NCBI RefSeq assembly: GCF_011388195.1
Contig: NZ_CP049990.1
Coordinates: 3,100,001-3,164,000 of the forward strand
Length of the DNA: 64,000 nucleotides
Direction of reading: 5' to 3'
Origin: Pusillimonas sp. DMV24BSW_D
GTDB taxonomy: Bacteria; Pseudomonadota; Gammaproteobacteria; Burkholderiales; Burkholderiaceae_B
Shown here: positions 24,503-32,522 of the stretch, piece after piece
Position numbering within the stretch: position 1 is the first letter of the stretch
How the letters are laid out: each line of letters starts with the position of its first letter
Notes under the pieces: generated by a model
Databases searched by the model: none
Seen by the model: only the letters and a program-made list of their open reading frames with translations
Told to the model about the DNA's origin: nothing
Translations under genes and position numbers: made by a program

Positions 24503-25359
24503 AGCCAGCCCCATACCACATCTGCGTCAGAGCCGACACTCAAGGAAAACGGTGCGACCAAATAAAAATCCGTATTGTCATTCACCACTTGTCGTCCCAC
24601 CACCACTAGCCGCCGCTGTTCAACATCGCTTTCAATAAAGCACCGGGCAACCAGCGCCACCCCCTGGCCCGCCACAGCGGCGTCGATCGCCAGACTGGTT
24701 TGATTGAACTGGATTGTTTTTGTTGAAGCCGGCACGCCCGGCATACCGAGCTTTTGAGCAAGCTGTGGCCATAAGTTGTGCGAGTCAACCAACAATCTCT
24801 GCTTCCACAAATCTGCCGACACCCTAATTTTGCGTTTTATGTAGGGGCTGCAAACCGCTATGGCCTCATGACGCAAAAGCAGCGTAGCTTGCAGTTTGCT
24901 GTACGCCGGCGCCTTCATTTGCCTGACAGCCATATCGACACCATCGACGTAAAAATCAGCTAACCCTTCAGAGGCCTGAATCCGCAAATCGATTGCGGGA
25001 TGTTTAGCAGCAAAAAGGGGCAGGCGGGGTAACAGCCACTTTGCAGCAAAGGTGGGCGTCACACTAAGCGTGACCCGGCTTTTTTTTACCACCAGATCGG
25101 CGGTGGCCTGTTCGATCATTTCAAATGCTTCGCGCACCCTTAAGTGATACCGCCGCCCTTTTTCAGTTAATACGAGCCGGCGCGGCTCTCGCTGAAACAG
25201 CAGCACGCCTAACGTAGCCTCAAGCCCGCGTATATGTTGCGCCACGGCACCCTGAGTAACATGCAATTCCTCAGCCGCCAAACGAAAATTCAGATGCCGT
25301 GCGGCGGCTTCAAACGCCCGCAATGACTTCAACGGCGGCAGTGCATTTAGATTCAACAA
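24481..25359 (-). CDS. LysR-family regulator, GcvA-like
   Basis: A 292-residue LysR protein. It opens with [16 protein letters not shown], the hallmark of the GcvA/AmpR branch. The helix-turn-helix continues with [12 protein letters not shown] and the substrate-binding domain spans about 90-290. It is divergent from an SDR gene over about 110 bases, so that gene is the probable target. Its last codons lie inside the terminator of the convergent amidohydrolase gene. The inducer is unknown. Confidence 0.88.
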   Translation of the reverse strand: MLNLNALPPLKSLRAFEAAARHLNFRLAAEELHVTQGAVAQHIRGLEATLGVLLFQREPRRLVLTEKGRRYHLRVREAFEMIEQATADLVVKKSRVTLSVTPTFAAKWLLPRLPLFAAKHPAIDLRIQASEGLADFYVDGVDMAVRQMKAPAYSKLQATLLLRHEAIAVCSPYIKRKIRVSADLWKQRLLVDSHNLWPQLAQKLGMPGVPASTKTIQFNQTSLAIDAAVAGQGVALVARCFIESDVEQRRLVVVGRQVVNDNTDFYLVAPFSLSVGSDADVVWGWLKEQAGV

Positions 25360-25369
25360 TCGACATACC

Positions 25370-25386
25370 CAGTAGTTTTTCTACTG
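25370..25386. promoter_or_regulatory. Inverted repeat in the LysR/SDR divergent promoter region
   Basis: CAGTAG (25370-25375) and CTACTG (25381-25386) are exact inverted repeats around five T bases, 10 bases upstream of the LysR start codon on its strand. This could be an operator through which the LysR protein represses its own gene; a hairpin in the LysR leader is the alternative. Confidence 0.35.
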
Positions 25387-25467
25387 AATATTAACAATAA
25401 ATATGATTCGACGATCATGAATAACGAAAATATTATCTATTCTTCACTCAATAAGAAAGAGATAGAA

Positions 25468-26184
25468 ATGCAAACTGAAACGATAGAAAAAGTAGCCATC
25501 ATAACGGCGGCCGGCAGCGGTATGGGTGCAGCAAGTGCGCGCACCCTGGCAAACAACGGTTACAAGGTAAGCCTGCTTTCACCCTCGGGCCGGGCCGAAT
25601 CGCTGGCACAAGAGCTCAATGGGATCGGTATGACGGGTTCCAATCAGTCGGTGGACGATCTGGAAAACCTGGTGAAAGCTACCGTTCAAAAGTGGGGACG
25701 TGTCGACGTGCTGCTAAACAGTGCCGGGCATGGTCCGCGAGGCGACATACTCAGCCTGAGCGATGATGATTGGCATACTGGACTGGATGTTTACCTGATG
25801 AACGTGATCCGGGCAACGCGACTGGTCACCCCCATCATGAAAGCGCAAAACTCGGGGGCTATTGTGAATATTTCAACCTTTGCCGCGTTCGAGCCTGACC
25901 CCACCTTTCCAACGTCAGGAGTATTCCGGGCGGGCTTGGCCTCATTCACCAAACTGTTTGCCGATGCCCACGCAAAACACCATATTCGCATGAACAACAT
26001 TCTTCCCGGCTTCATCGACAGCTATCCCGAATCGCCCGAACTTGTCGCCCGCATACCCATGGGCCGCTTCGGAACAACCGACGAGATTGCACAAACCGTT
26101 GCCTTTCTATGCTCGCCCGGCAGCACATATATTACGGGCCAAAATATTCGGGTCGACGGCGGCATCACCCGATACATTTCCTAA
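25468..26184 (+). CDS. SDR-family protein with an altered catalytic motif
   Basis: A 238-residue SDR. I use ATG 25468 (preceded by AAGAAAGAGAT); an in-frame ATG at 25417 would add 17 residues of non-family sequence. The nucleotide fold starts with A-A-G-S-G-M-G, and N-S-A-G-H and [10 protein letters not shown] are intact. At the active site the Ser is seen in N-I-S-T-F, but the expected Y-x-x-x-K aligns with S-G-V-F-R, so both catalytic Tyr and Lys appear replaced. It may be a divergent oxidoreductase or a non-catalytic NAD(P)-binding protein. It is divergent from a GcvA-like LysR gene, its likely regulator. Confidence 0.82.
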   Translation: MQTETIEKVAIITAAGSGMGAASARTLANNGYKVSLLSPSGRAESLAQELNGIGMTGSNQSVDDLENLVKATVQKWGRVDVLLNSAGHGPRGDILSLSDDDWHTGLDVYLMNVIRATRLVTPIMKAQNSGAIVNISTFAAFEPDPTFPTSGVFRAGLASFTKLFADAHAKHHIRMNNILPGFIDSYPESPELVARIPMGRFGTTDEIAQTVAFLCSPGSTYITGQNIRVDGGITRYIS

Positions 26185-26271
26185 AGCCTGGCAACCGACA
26201 ACACGACCCGGTTTTCCTGCGGCTGCGAGCATGGTTATGATTCGTCATGAGCCGATCACAGGAAAACCATC

Positions 26272-26949
26272 TTGCGCCCCAGTCTTTCGATTATTATTCC
26301 CACGCTTAACGAGGCATCAGGCATTGCAAACGCACTTACTGCACTTCAACCATTACGGGAACGCGGCGTTCAAATCATTGTTGCCGACGGCGGCAGCACC
26401 GATTACACACTGAAATTAGCCGCCCCGAAAGCCGATATCGTCATTCGCTGTACCCCGGGCCGGGCATCCCAAATGAACGCTGGTGCAACCCACGCCACCG
26501 CGCCAATCCTGCTTTTTCTTCATGCCGATACGATTCTGCCCCCTCTTGCCGACGCGATTGTGTTCGGAGCATTAAACGGCGAGCCCGGTTGGGGACGCTT
26601 CGATGTCCGCATTACAGGCACACACCCCATGCTGAAAGTAGTCGCCATGCTGATGAACGTCCGTTCCCGCCTGACCGCTATCGCAACGGGTGACCAGGCC
26701 ATTTTCATCAGCCGCAGTTTGTTCGACGAAGTAGCAGGGTTTCCAAACCAACCGCTGATGGAAGACATTGAACTATGCAAACGATTACGCCAACTACGGC
26801 GCCCAGTATGTCTTTTCGCTAAAGTGGAAACGTCAGGCAGGCGCTGGGAGACACGCGGCGTATGGAAAACAATTTTGTTAATGTGGCGCTTGCGATGGCG
26901 TTATTGGCGCGGCGTGCCGGCCACCGAACTGACCAAGGAGTATCAATGA
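26272..26949 (+). CDS. Glycosyltransferase of the TIGR04283 (arsenosugar-associated) type
   Basis: A 225-residue GT-A family 2 glycosyltransferase. It begins S-I-I-I-P-T-L-N-E-A-S-G-I and has the D-G-G-S-T-D nucleotide-sugar motif at about 43-48, a D-x-D-like H-A-D-T-I, and a C-terminal E-D-I-E-L-C-K-R-L-R. This matches the TIGR04283 family. The start is a TTG at 26272 with AGGAA eight bases upstream; ATG codons nearby are out of frame. The stop overlaps the next start (ATGA). With its neighbour it forms the glycosyltransferase pair proposed for arsenosugar biosynthesis. No arsenic methyltransferase or radical-SAM partner is present here. Confidence 0.85.
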   Translation: MRPSLSIIIPTLNEASGIANALTALQPLRERGVQIIVADGGSTDYTLKLAAPKADIVIRCTPGRASQMNAGATHATAPILLFLHADTILPPLADAIVFGALNGEPGWGRFDVRITGTHPMLKVVAMLMNVRSRLTAIATGDQAIFISRSLFDEVAGFPNQPLMEDIELCKRLRQLRRPVCLFAKVETSGRRWETRGVWKTILLMWRLRWRYWRGVPATELTKEYQ

Positions 26950-27569
26950 ACCAAAAAACACCGGGCACCATTTTGGTCATTTTCGCAAAAGCCCCGAAAC
27001 CAGGATTCGCCAAAACCCGCCTGATCCCCCAGCTCGGCGCAGACGGCGCCGCACAATTGGCGACGCAACTCCTGCATCACACCGTTTCGGTTGCGTGCTC
27101 AACACACTTCGAGATGATTGACCTGTGCATAACACCCTGCCCTCCCGACCCTTTATTCAAGACGATTTCAAGCGCCGAAAACCTGACCCTAAGCTGCCAG
27201 ACCGACGGCGACCTGGGGCAACGCATGTCGGCCGCTTTCTTTAAACACCTTGAATGCACGCCTAAAGTGCTGTTAATCGGTACCGATGCGCCGAACTTGA
27301 CCGTCGGGATGCTTCATGAGGCATCCCGCCTGCTGGATGCACATGATGCCGTATTCATTCCTGCACTGGACGGGGGCTACACCATGATTGGCCTTCGCAA
27401 GCATCATCCCTCATTATTCAGCAACATCCCGTGGAGTACTGCATCGGTCATGACGGCAACTCGTGCCGCATTAAGAAAAGCGAAGCTTAGCTGGGCGGAA
27501 ATGACACCCCTTCCCGATATTGACGAACCCCAAGACCTGGTTCACCTTCCGGGTGACTGGACGCGATAA
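26946..27569 (+). CDS. DUF2064/TIGR04282-type glycosyltransferase
   Basis: A 207-residue protein starting at ATG 26946, which overlaps the stop of the preceding glycosyltransferase. The N-terminal signature F-A-K-A-P-K-P-G-F-A-K-T-R-L is that of DUF2064 (TIGR04282), a nucleotidyl/glycosyl-transferase fold. L-I-G-T-D-A-P-N-L and A-L-D-G-G-Y-T-M-I-G-L give the metal-binding and substrate parts. This family is habitually paired with TIGR04283. The two are followed after 12 bases by a methylthio-nucleoside phosphorylase gene, giving a compact three-gene operon. Confidence 0.87.
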   Translation: MNQKTPGTILVIFAKAPKPGFAKTRLIPQLGADGAAQLATQLLHHTVSVACSTHFEMIDLCITPCPPDPLFKTISSAENLTLSCQTDGDLGQRMSAAFFKHLECTPKVLLIGTDAPNLTVGMLHEASRLLDAHDAVFIPALDGGYTMIGLRKHHPSLFSNIPWSTASVMTATRAALRKAKLSWAEMTPLPDIDEPQDLVHLPGDWTR

Positions 27570-27581
27570 AGGAGCACTTTT

Positions 27582-28427
27582 ATGTTGGCAATTATGGGCG
27601 GAACCGGTTTGTACGACCTACCTGACCTTACCGTTGTGGAACGCATCCAGGTAGACACCCCTTTTGGCTCACCATCCGGCGATGTCGTTCAAGGACGCTT
27701 TCACGAACACAATGTGCTGTTTCTGGCGCGCCACGGTGCCGGACACCGCCTGTTGCCGCATGAGGTTAACTACCGCGCCAATATCTTTGCCTTAAAGGCA
27801 GCCGGCGCCACGATGTTGCTGGGCTTCTCGGCCGTTGGCAGCTTGGCGCTTGATGTCAAGCCTGGTGATCTCGCCATGCCCGAACAGTATTTTGATTTCA
27901 CGCGCGGGAAACGTGAACACACCTTCTTCGGCAAAGGCGTAGCAGCCCATGTCTCAACCGCTAAGCCGGTTAGCGCGGCATTAGTCGATTGGATTGGCGA
28001 CACCGCACATGAATTAGACGTCTCGTTTCGCCGAAACCTCACCTATGCTTGTGTAGAAGGCCCCCGCCTGGGGACCCAAGCTGAAAGCCATTTCCTGCGC
28101 CAGGCAGGTTGCCACCTAGTTGGAATGACTAACGTACCTGAAGTCTTTCTGGCACGCGAAGCCCAAATGGCATACGCCACAGTGGGCCTGGTGACCGATT
28201 ACGATTGCTGGCTCGACGACCCTACCCAACATGTGAGTGTTGAGCATGTTTTTCAACTCTACGGTGCAACGTTGGTCAAAGCACAGAATGTGCTTAACGC
28301 AGCAATGCAACGGTCGCTGCCGGAACCAGAACCCGAAATAAGGTCGGCGCTAAAAGGGGCTGTCCTGACGCGAGATACCGAATTGACGGAAGCGCAGCGG
28401 CGGTGGCTGGATACCCTCAAGCGTTAG
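27582..28427 (+). CDS. mtnP: S-methyl-5'-thioadenosine/thioinosine phosphorylase
   Basis: A 281-residue enzyme of the MTAP branch of the nucleoside phosphorylases. It opens with I-M-G-G-T-G-L-Y-D-L. The phosphate-site segments R-H-G-A-G-H-R-L-L-P-H-E-V-N-Y-R-A-N-I and the purine-site region with T-D-Y-D-C-W are visible. It would split 5'-methylthioadenosine or methylthioinosine with phosphate to the base and methylthioribose-1-phosphate. Residues separating the adenosine and inosine forms cannot be decided here. It is co-directional with the two glycosyltransferases, which suggests phosphorolysis of a 5'-modified nucleoside as part of their pathway. It converges on the NDH-2-like gene with a 2-base gap. 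Confidence 0.85.
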   Translation: MLAIMGGTGLYDLPDLTVVERIQVDTPFGSPSGDVVQGRFHEHNVLFLARHGAGHRLLPHEVNYRANIFALKAAGATMLLGFSAVGSLALDVKPGDLAMPEQYFDFTRGKREHTFFGKGVAAHVSTAKPVSAALVDWIGDTAHELDVSFRRNLTYACVEGPRLGTQAESHFLRQAGCHLVGMTNVPEVFLAREAQMAYATVGLVTDYDCWLDDPTQHVSVEHVFQLYGATLVKAQNVLNAAMQRSLPEPEPEIRSALKGAVLTRDTELTEAQRRWLDTLKR

Positions 28428-28429
28428 CG

Positions 28430-29665
28430 TCAACCTGAACCGCTACTGCCTACCTGCACCGATGGTGCCGACTGCAAAACGGGCGCGGCATCGGCCAGAA
28501 TATCAGCCCGTACACCCGACAGTGGCGGATAAATACGTTGGCGGTTGATGATTTGCTTGGTGCGTTTTGCATCGTTACGCACGGCAATCACCTCACGATT
28601 CCAACCCTGGGTGTAAACAGCGCCCCATGCACCCAAATCAACGACATTCACATACCGCTCAACCAATAACGGCAGCATAGGAGCATCAAACAGGTCCGCT
28701 ACCACGTTATGGCCCGCATAACGTCCCATTGGGCGCCCATGCTGACACGACATCACGTTGTCATGCCCCGGGCAAATCTCGAACCGCGCGGTGTCACCGG
28801 CCGCAAATACATCAGGTGTTCCGGTGACACGCATGAAATGATCAACACTCACCCGGCCGGCAGCATCGAGCGAAGATGAGATACGCCCACCCAATGAAGG
28901 CGCCCGCATGCCGGCGCACCACACCACCGTAGCGGCCGGTATGAACTCACCACCTTCAAGCTCAACGCCATCCTTGGATACCACCCGCACCAACCGACCA
29001 CACCGCACCTCAATTTTCAGGTCGCTCAATGCTTGTGCAATCACTGCCTGGGCCTCATTGCCCATTGACTGGGCAGCCTGTGTGTTCGCATCAACCAATA
29101 CGACGCGCACAAACTGCGCGCGCGCTGCTCCGGCAAGCTGAAGCAAACGAGCCGGCAATTCGCATGCCAGCTCAATACCCGTTAGCCCCGCTCCGACCAC
29201 CACGACCGTAAATTGGCCGTCGAACGACTCAAGCGCACTTAACCGGCGCAAGTGGCGTTTCATAAGCTCGGCGGCGGGATACGTATCGATATTATGTAGA
29301 TAATCCGCCCCTGGGAGGTTCGGCAGCACAACATGGCTTCCCAATGTATAAACCAGCCTGTCGTAGCTAAGCGCCTGAGGCCCTTGTTCAGTGTGAAGCC
29401 GAACATCACGACTTCCGGTATCGATATCCACAACCTTGGCGCGCACATGCTCAACCCCAATCGGCTCCAACACTTTGCTTAACGGAACCAGCGATGGGGC
29501 AAGATCGTCTTCATAGTTACGCACGCGAATACTGTGGTAATCATTCTGATCAACAACGATCAACCTAACGTCGTTCGTTGTGCCCAGCTCATCAAGCTTG
29601 CGCGCTGCGCCGGCCGCTGCGGCCAACCCCGCGAAACCCGCCCCCGCTATCACCACATTCTTCAT
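28430..29665 (-). CDS. NDH-2-like FAD-dependent pyridine-nucleotide oxidoreductase
   Basis: A 411-residue flavoprotein. The start at 29665 follows GAGAGGAGTT, a strong ribosome-binding site; a start 15 bases further up is less likely. The first Rossmann motif is I-A-G-A-G-F-A-G-L-A at the N-terminus, the second is V-V-V-G-A-G-L-T-G-I-E near residue 165, and the FAD-pyrophosphate motif D-V-F-A-A-G-D-T-A lies near 305. This is the architecture of type II NADH dehydrogenases and related quinone reductases. No transmembrane helix is evident, so membrane contact would be peripheral. It lies 36 bases downstream of the TAXI lipoprotein gene and may share its transcript. Confidence 0.82.
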   Translation of the reverse strand: MKNVVIAGAGFAGLAAAAGAARKLDELGTTNDVRLIVVDQNDYHSIRVRNYEDDLAPSLVPLSKVLEPIGVEHVRAKVVDIDTGSRDVRLHTEQGPQALSYDRLVYTLGSHVVLPNLPGADYLHNIDTYPAAELMKRHLRRLSALESFDGQFTVVVVGAGLTGIELACELPARLLQLAGAARAQFVRVVLVDANTQAAQSMGNEAQAVIAQALSDLKIEVRCGRLVRVVSKDGVELEGGEFIPAATVVWCAGMRAPSLGGRISSSLDAAGRVSVDHFMRVTGTPDVFAAGDTARFEICPGHDNVMSCQHGRPMGRYAGHNVVADLFDAPMLPLLVERYVNVVDLGAWGAVYTQGWNREVIAVRNDAKRTKQIINRQRIYPPLSGVRADILADAAPVLQSAPSVQVGSSGSG

Positions 29666-29701
29666 AAGAACTCCTCTCAAAGCCGGAACTTTTGAACAAG
29701 C

Positions 29702-31234
29702 TCAGGGTGCCTGCTTTTCGGCAACACGATGCTTTTGAATGCTTTCCAGTCCAAGTAAAGCCTCTTGAGCGCCAAGGTGCAAAGGAACGGATAGCCCTCG
29801 TCGGGCGTTCTGAATCGACACCTGAGCTCCCTGCGCGGAACCTTTTTCAAGTAAGTCGTTACTACTTTCATACAGTACTTCGGTAATTCGTTTGGCCTCG
29901 TCTCGCGTCAACTCATCGGTCGACAGCAACAGTGCCGCCATGCCAACGGTTGTGGTCGTTTCTCGCTGCCCAGGATACGTTCCCGACGTAATATTCAAGG
30001 GCATTAAAACCGGATTCGCCTTCACAATTTCCTGAATCGCATCACGCTCCAACGGCAACAGCTTCAATGCAGCTTCGGCCAACGCATCACGCAATACGTT
30101 GGCGGGAACACCAATAATATGAACGGTTGCGTCGATACCTCCGCGGTTCAACACAGGCAGCGACGCGGCAAAAGGCAATTCACTCACTTCATAATCAACA
30201 CCCGCCTTTAAGCCGTGGGCATCCAGAACGGCGGTTAGGGTGGTTCGAATCGCCGAGCCGGGCGGCCCCAACGCCACCTTTTTCCCTTTCAAGTCTGATA
30301 CTTGATTCAGACCTGCGTCGTCGCGCACCACGATATGAACCATCTCAGGGTACAAGCTGCCCAACGCGCGAATTTGCGCAAACTGCCCCTGCGACTCGAA
30401 CGGCCCTTCGGCCTCGTAGGCAAGACGCGCAGTGTCGGCCTGGGCAATCGCCAAAACGGCATCGCCGGAACGCAACAGACGAATATTATCGACACTGCCA
30501 CCGGTCGTCAGCGCCGCAATTCTTACACCATGCTCACGACCGATTTGCCCCAGCGCGCGAGCGAATGCCGCATACTCCCCCTGCTCCGGCCCACTGGCCA
30601 ATGGGTAGCCTTGCTGCATGCGGGTTAACCGGCCATCGATTCGGGCAACCGAGCGCTGCAACTCCTGTTGCAACACACGCTGCGCCGCGGTAGAGCCTGT
30701 ATTCACCACCGATTGCGTAATTTCGTTCAAGGTACCCAGCAGCTGTCGGGCAACGGGTTGAGAAACACCTGACTCATAATTTGGTACGGTTGCCGAAGTC
30801 AGCCCAGGCGGCGTTACAAATACCCAATTTCCACCGTCTTTGCGATAAATGGCGCTGCCGTGAGCTTCGATAACATCGCCGGCCTCGTTGCCACCCGACT
30901 TCACGCCGACGACACCTCTGGACCCTGCACCCAATAATGTCACTAAAGAGGCGACGCCGGGCTGATCCCATCCGCCAAGCTCAACTTCACGCTCAACCTG
31001 TAGCGCAATATCGTAATAAATGACCCGCCGCGTCTGCCCTGCCGGCTCGGTGCTATCTTGTGCCGACCCTTTACGCTGCAAGTCAACAATTTTGAACAGA
31101 TCATCACCATAAGTTTGCGTGAGTTCTGTTTGCAAGTCCGAACGCAGCGCGGCATCGTCGGGCTGGCGGCTGCAGGCAGCCAGCAAAAATAACAATAGAA
31201 CAAAGCTTAAGCGTTTAAGCATGGCCCCTGGCAT
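29702..31234 (-). CDS. TAXI-family substrate-binding lipoprotein with an N-terminal extension
   Basis: A 510-residue lipoprotein. The lipobox L-L-A-A-C is at about residue 21 and the mature protein would be anchored in the periplasm. Residues about 25-200 are an extra domain not found in ordinary TAXI proteins (usually 320-350 residues). From about residue 215 the TAXI solute-binding fold begins (A-L-T-T-G-G-S-V-D-N-I-R-L-L, later D-L-K-G-K-K-V-A-L-G-P-P-G-S-A). TAXI proteins normally feed a TRAP transporter, but no TRAP membrane gene is present. Instead the ATG directly abuts the stop codon of gltS, which suggests that it serves GltS. An alternative start at 31222 would give the same signal peptide. 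Confidence 0.85.
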   Translation of the reverse strand: MPGAMLKRLSFVLLLFLLAACSRQPDDAALRSDLQTELTQTYGDDLFKIVDLQRKGSAQDSTEPAGQTRRVIYYDIALQVEREVELGGWDQPGVASLVTLLGAGSRGVVGVKSGGNEAGDVIEAHGSAIYRKDGGNWVFVTPPGLTSATVPNYESGVSQPVARQLLGTLNEITQSVVNTGSTAAQRVLQQELQRSVARIDGRLTRMQQGYPLASGPEQGEYAAFARALGQIGREHGVRIAALTTGGSVDNIRLLRSGDAVLAIAQADTARLAYEAEGPFESQGQFAQIRALGSLYPEMVHIVVRDDAGLNQVSDLKGKKVALGPPGSAIRTTLTAVLDAHGLKAGVDYEVSELPFAASLPVLNRGGIDATVHIIGVPANVLRDALAEAALKLLPLERDAIQEIVKANPVLMPLNITSGTYPGQRETTTTVGMAALLLSTDELTRDEAKRITEVLYESSNDLLEKGSAQGAQVSIQNARRGLSVPLHLGAQEALLGLESIQKHRVAEKQAP

Positions 31235-32449
31235 CTAGAAGCCCCCCACAAACGGCAACGCGATCATTGAGGTGAGCACAATCACGTTGATAATATCGAC
31301 CAAGAATGCACCTGTAACCGGTACGACGATAAACGACTCAGGAGCCGCACCGTGACGCCGGGTGAGTGCCTGCATATTGGCAATAGCCGTCGCCGTTGCA
31401 CCCATCGAAAAGCCGCAGAAAGCGGCCGACATAACCGCCGCCTCGTAATCCTTTTTAAGTAACCGAAACACCACCCAGCTTGCATAAACCGCAGCAAATA
31501 AGGCTTGTGCCGCCAGAATAATCAGCAAGGGTCCGGCCAGGCGGCTAACGCTCGCCAAATCAAGTGTCATCATCGTGAGCCCCAGAAAAACGGCAAGCGA
31601 AAATGACCCAATAATTTCCGTCACACGATCGTGAAGCCGGACTCCGAGTTTTGGCCCGATATTCCGAATAACCACGCCAATAGCAAGACACCAAAGAAAA
31701 TTCGGCAAACTCACAGGCGCATGCTCCACCCATTTTGCAATCATGGTTCCAAAAACAACGCACACCAATGCCGCGCCAAGCGAGGTAATGACCGCCACAT
31801 AATCAACGGCGGCGCCTTCTTTTGAGGATTCTTCATTAACTTGAACCGCGCCCCCTGCCGACACCGGGCCGCCTTTCGCTTTCAAGGCATGCTTTCGTAT
31901 GAGACGCTCAGCCACCGGCCCGCCAATCACACCGCCCAACACCAGGCCAAATGTTGCTGCCGTCATGGCCAGCACCATCACATCCTGAATATTGTTCACT
32001 TCGGCAAATCGCGTCGCATAGGCTGCACCGGTGCCATGCCCACCAACCAGCGTGATCGTGCCCCCTATTAATCCCATGAGGGGGTGCATATCAAGCAACC
32101 AGGCTATGCCCAGGCCTATGACGTTCTGCAAAATCAAGAATGGCACCAGCGCAAGCAAAAACGCGGCAAGACGCGGCCCCCCGGCAGCCAACAGTTTCAA
32201 GTTCGCGGTTAAGCCGATACAACTGAAAAACAGAAGCAGAAGTGTTGGCTTGATACTGGTGTCAAGCGCAAGCTGAAACCCGCTCCAGTCGGTGATGAAA
32301 AATGCGACAATGGCAAACAGCAAACCCCCGACAATGGGATCTGGAATACTGTAGCGTGACAGCACCCCAACTTTGTTCGTAAGCAGCCGCCCAACAACCA
32401 ATACCAGGCAGCACGCCAACAAAGACTGTTCAATAGAAAGTGACAGCAT
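31235..32449 (-). CDS. gltS: GltS: sodium/glutamate symporter
   Basis: A 404-residue polytopic membrane protein of the ESS family, with two homologous halves of about five helices each. Conserved segments include G-G-L-L-F-A-I near residue 40, the first re-entrant region G-G-H-G-T-G-A-A-Y-A, and the second-half counterpart S-M-G-A-T-A-T-A-I-A. It imports glutamate (or a related dicarboxylate) with Na+. The next gene on the strand, with no gap, encodes a TAXI-type binding lipoprotein, an unusual partner because GltS is normally a stand-alone secondary carrier. It is divergent from ppc over 73 bases. Confidence 0.93.
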   Translation of the reverse strand: MLSLSIEQSLLACCLVLVVGRLLTNKVGVLSRYSIPDPIVGGLLFAIVAFFITDWSGFQLALDTSIKPTLLLLFFSCIGLTANLKLLAAGGPRLAAFLLALVPFLILQNVIGLGIAWLLDMHPLMGLIGGTITLVGGHGTGAAYATRFAEVNNIQDVMVLAMTAATFGLVLGGVIGGPVAERLIRKHALKAKGGPVSAGGAVQVNEESSKEGAAVDYVAVITSLGAALVCVVFGTMIAKWVEHAPVSLPNFLWCLAIGVVIRNIGPKLGVRLHDRVTEIIGSFSLAVFLGLTMMTLDLASVSRLAGPLLIILAAQALFAAVYASWVVFRLLKKDYEAAVMSAAFCGFSMGATATAIANMQALTRRHGAAPESFIVVPVTGAFLVDIINVIVLTSMIALPFVGGF

Positions 32450-32486
32450 CCATCCCTCTTAGCATTTTTTCGGCATTGCTGAAGTT

Positions 32487-32515
32487 TTGCCCTGAAATAA
32501 TTGAACGGATATTAT
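32487..32515 (+). promoter_or_regulatory. Candidate sigma-70 promoter of ppc, possibly leaderless
   Basis: TTGCCC (32487-32492), a 17-base spacer and TATTAT (32510-32515) form a reasonable sigma-70 promoter. Transcription would start about 32522, at the ppc ATG (32523), and no Shine-Dalgarno sequence lies before that ATG. A leaderless mRNA, or an undetected second promoter further upstream, would explain this. Confidence 0.45.
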
Positions 32516-32522
32516 CATTGCC

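Noticed and set aside
30127-30693. Plus-strand frame of 188 codons opposite the TAXI gene
   Set aside because: The Arg/Pro/His-rich composition is typical of antisense reading; the TAXI protein on the other strand is well supported.
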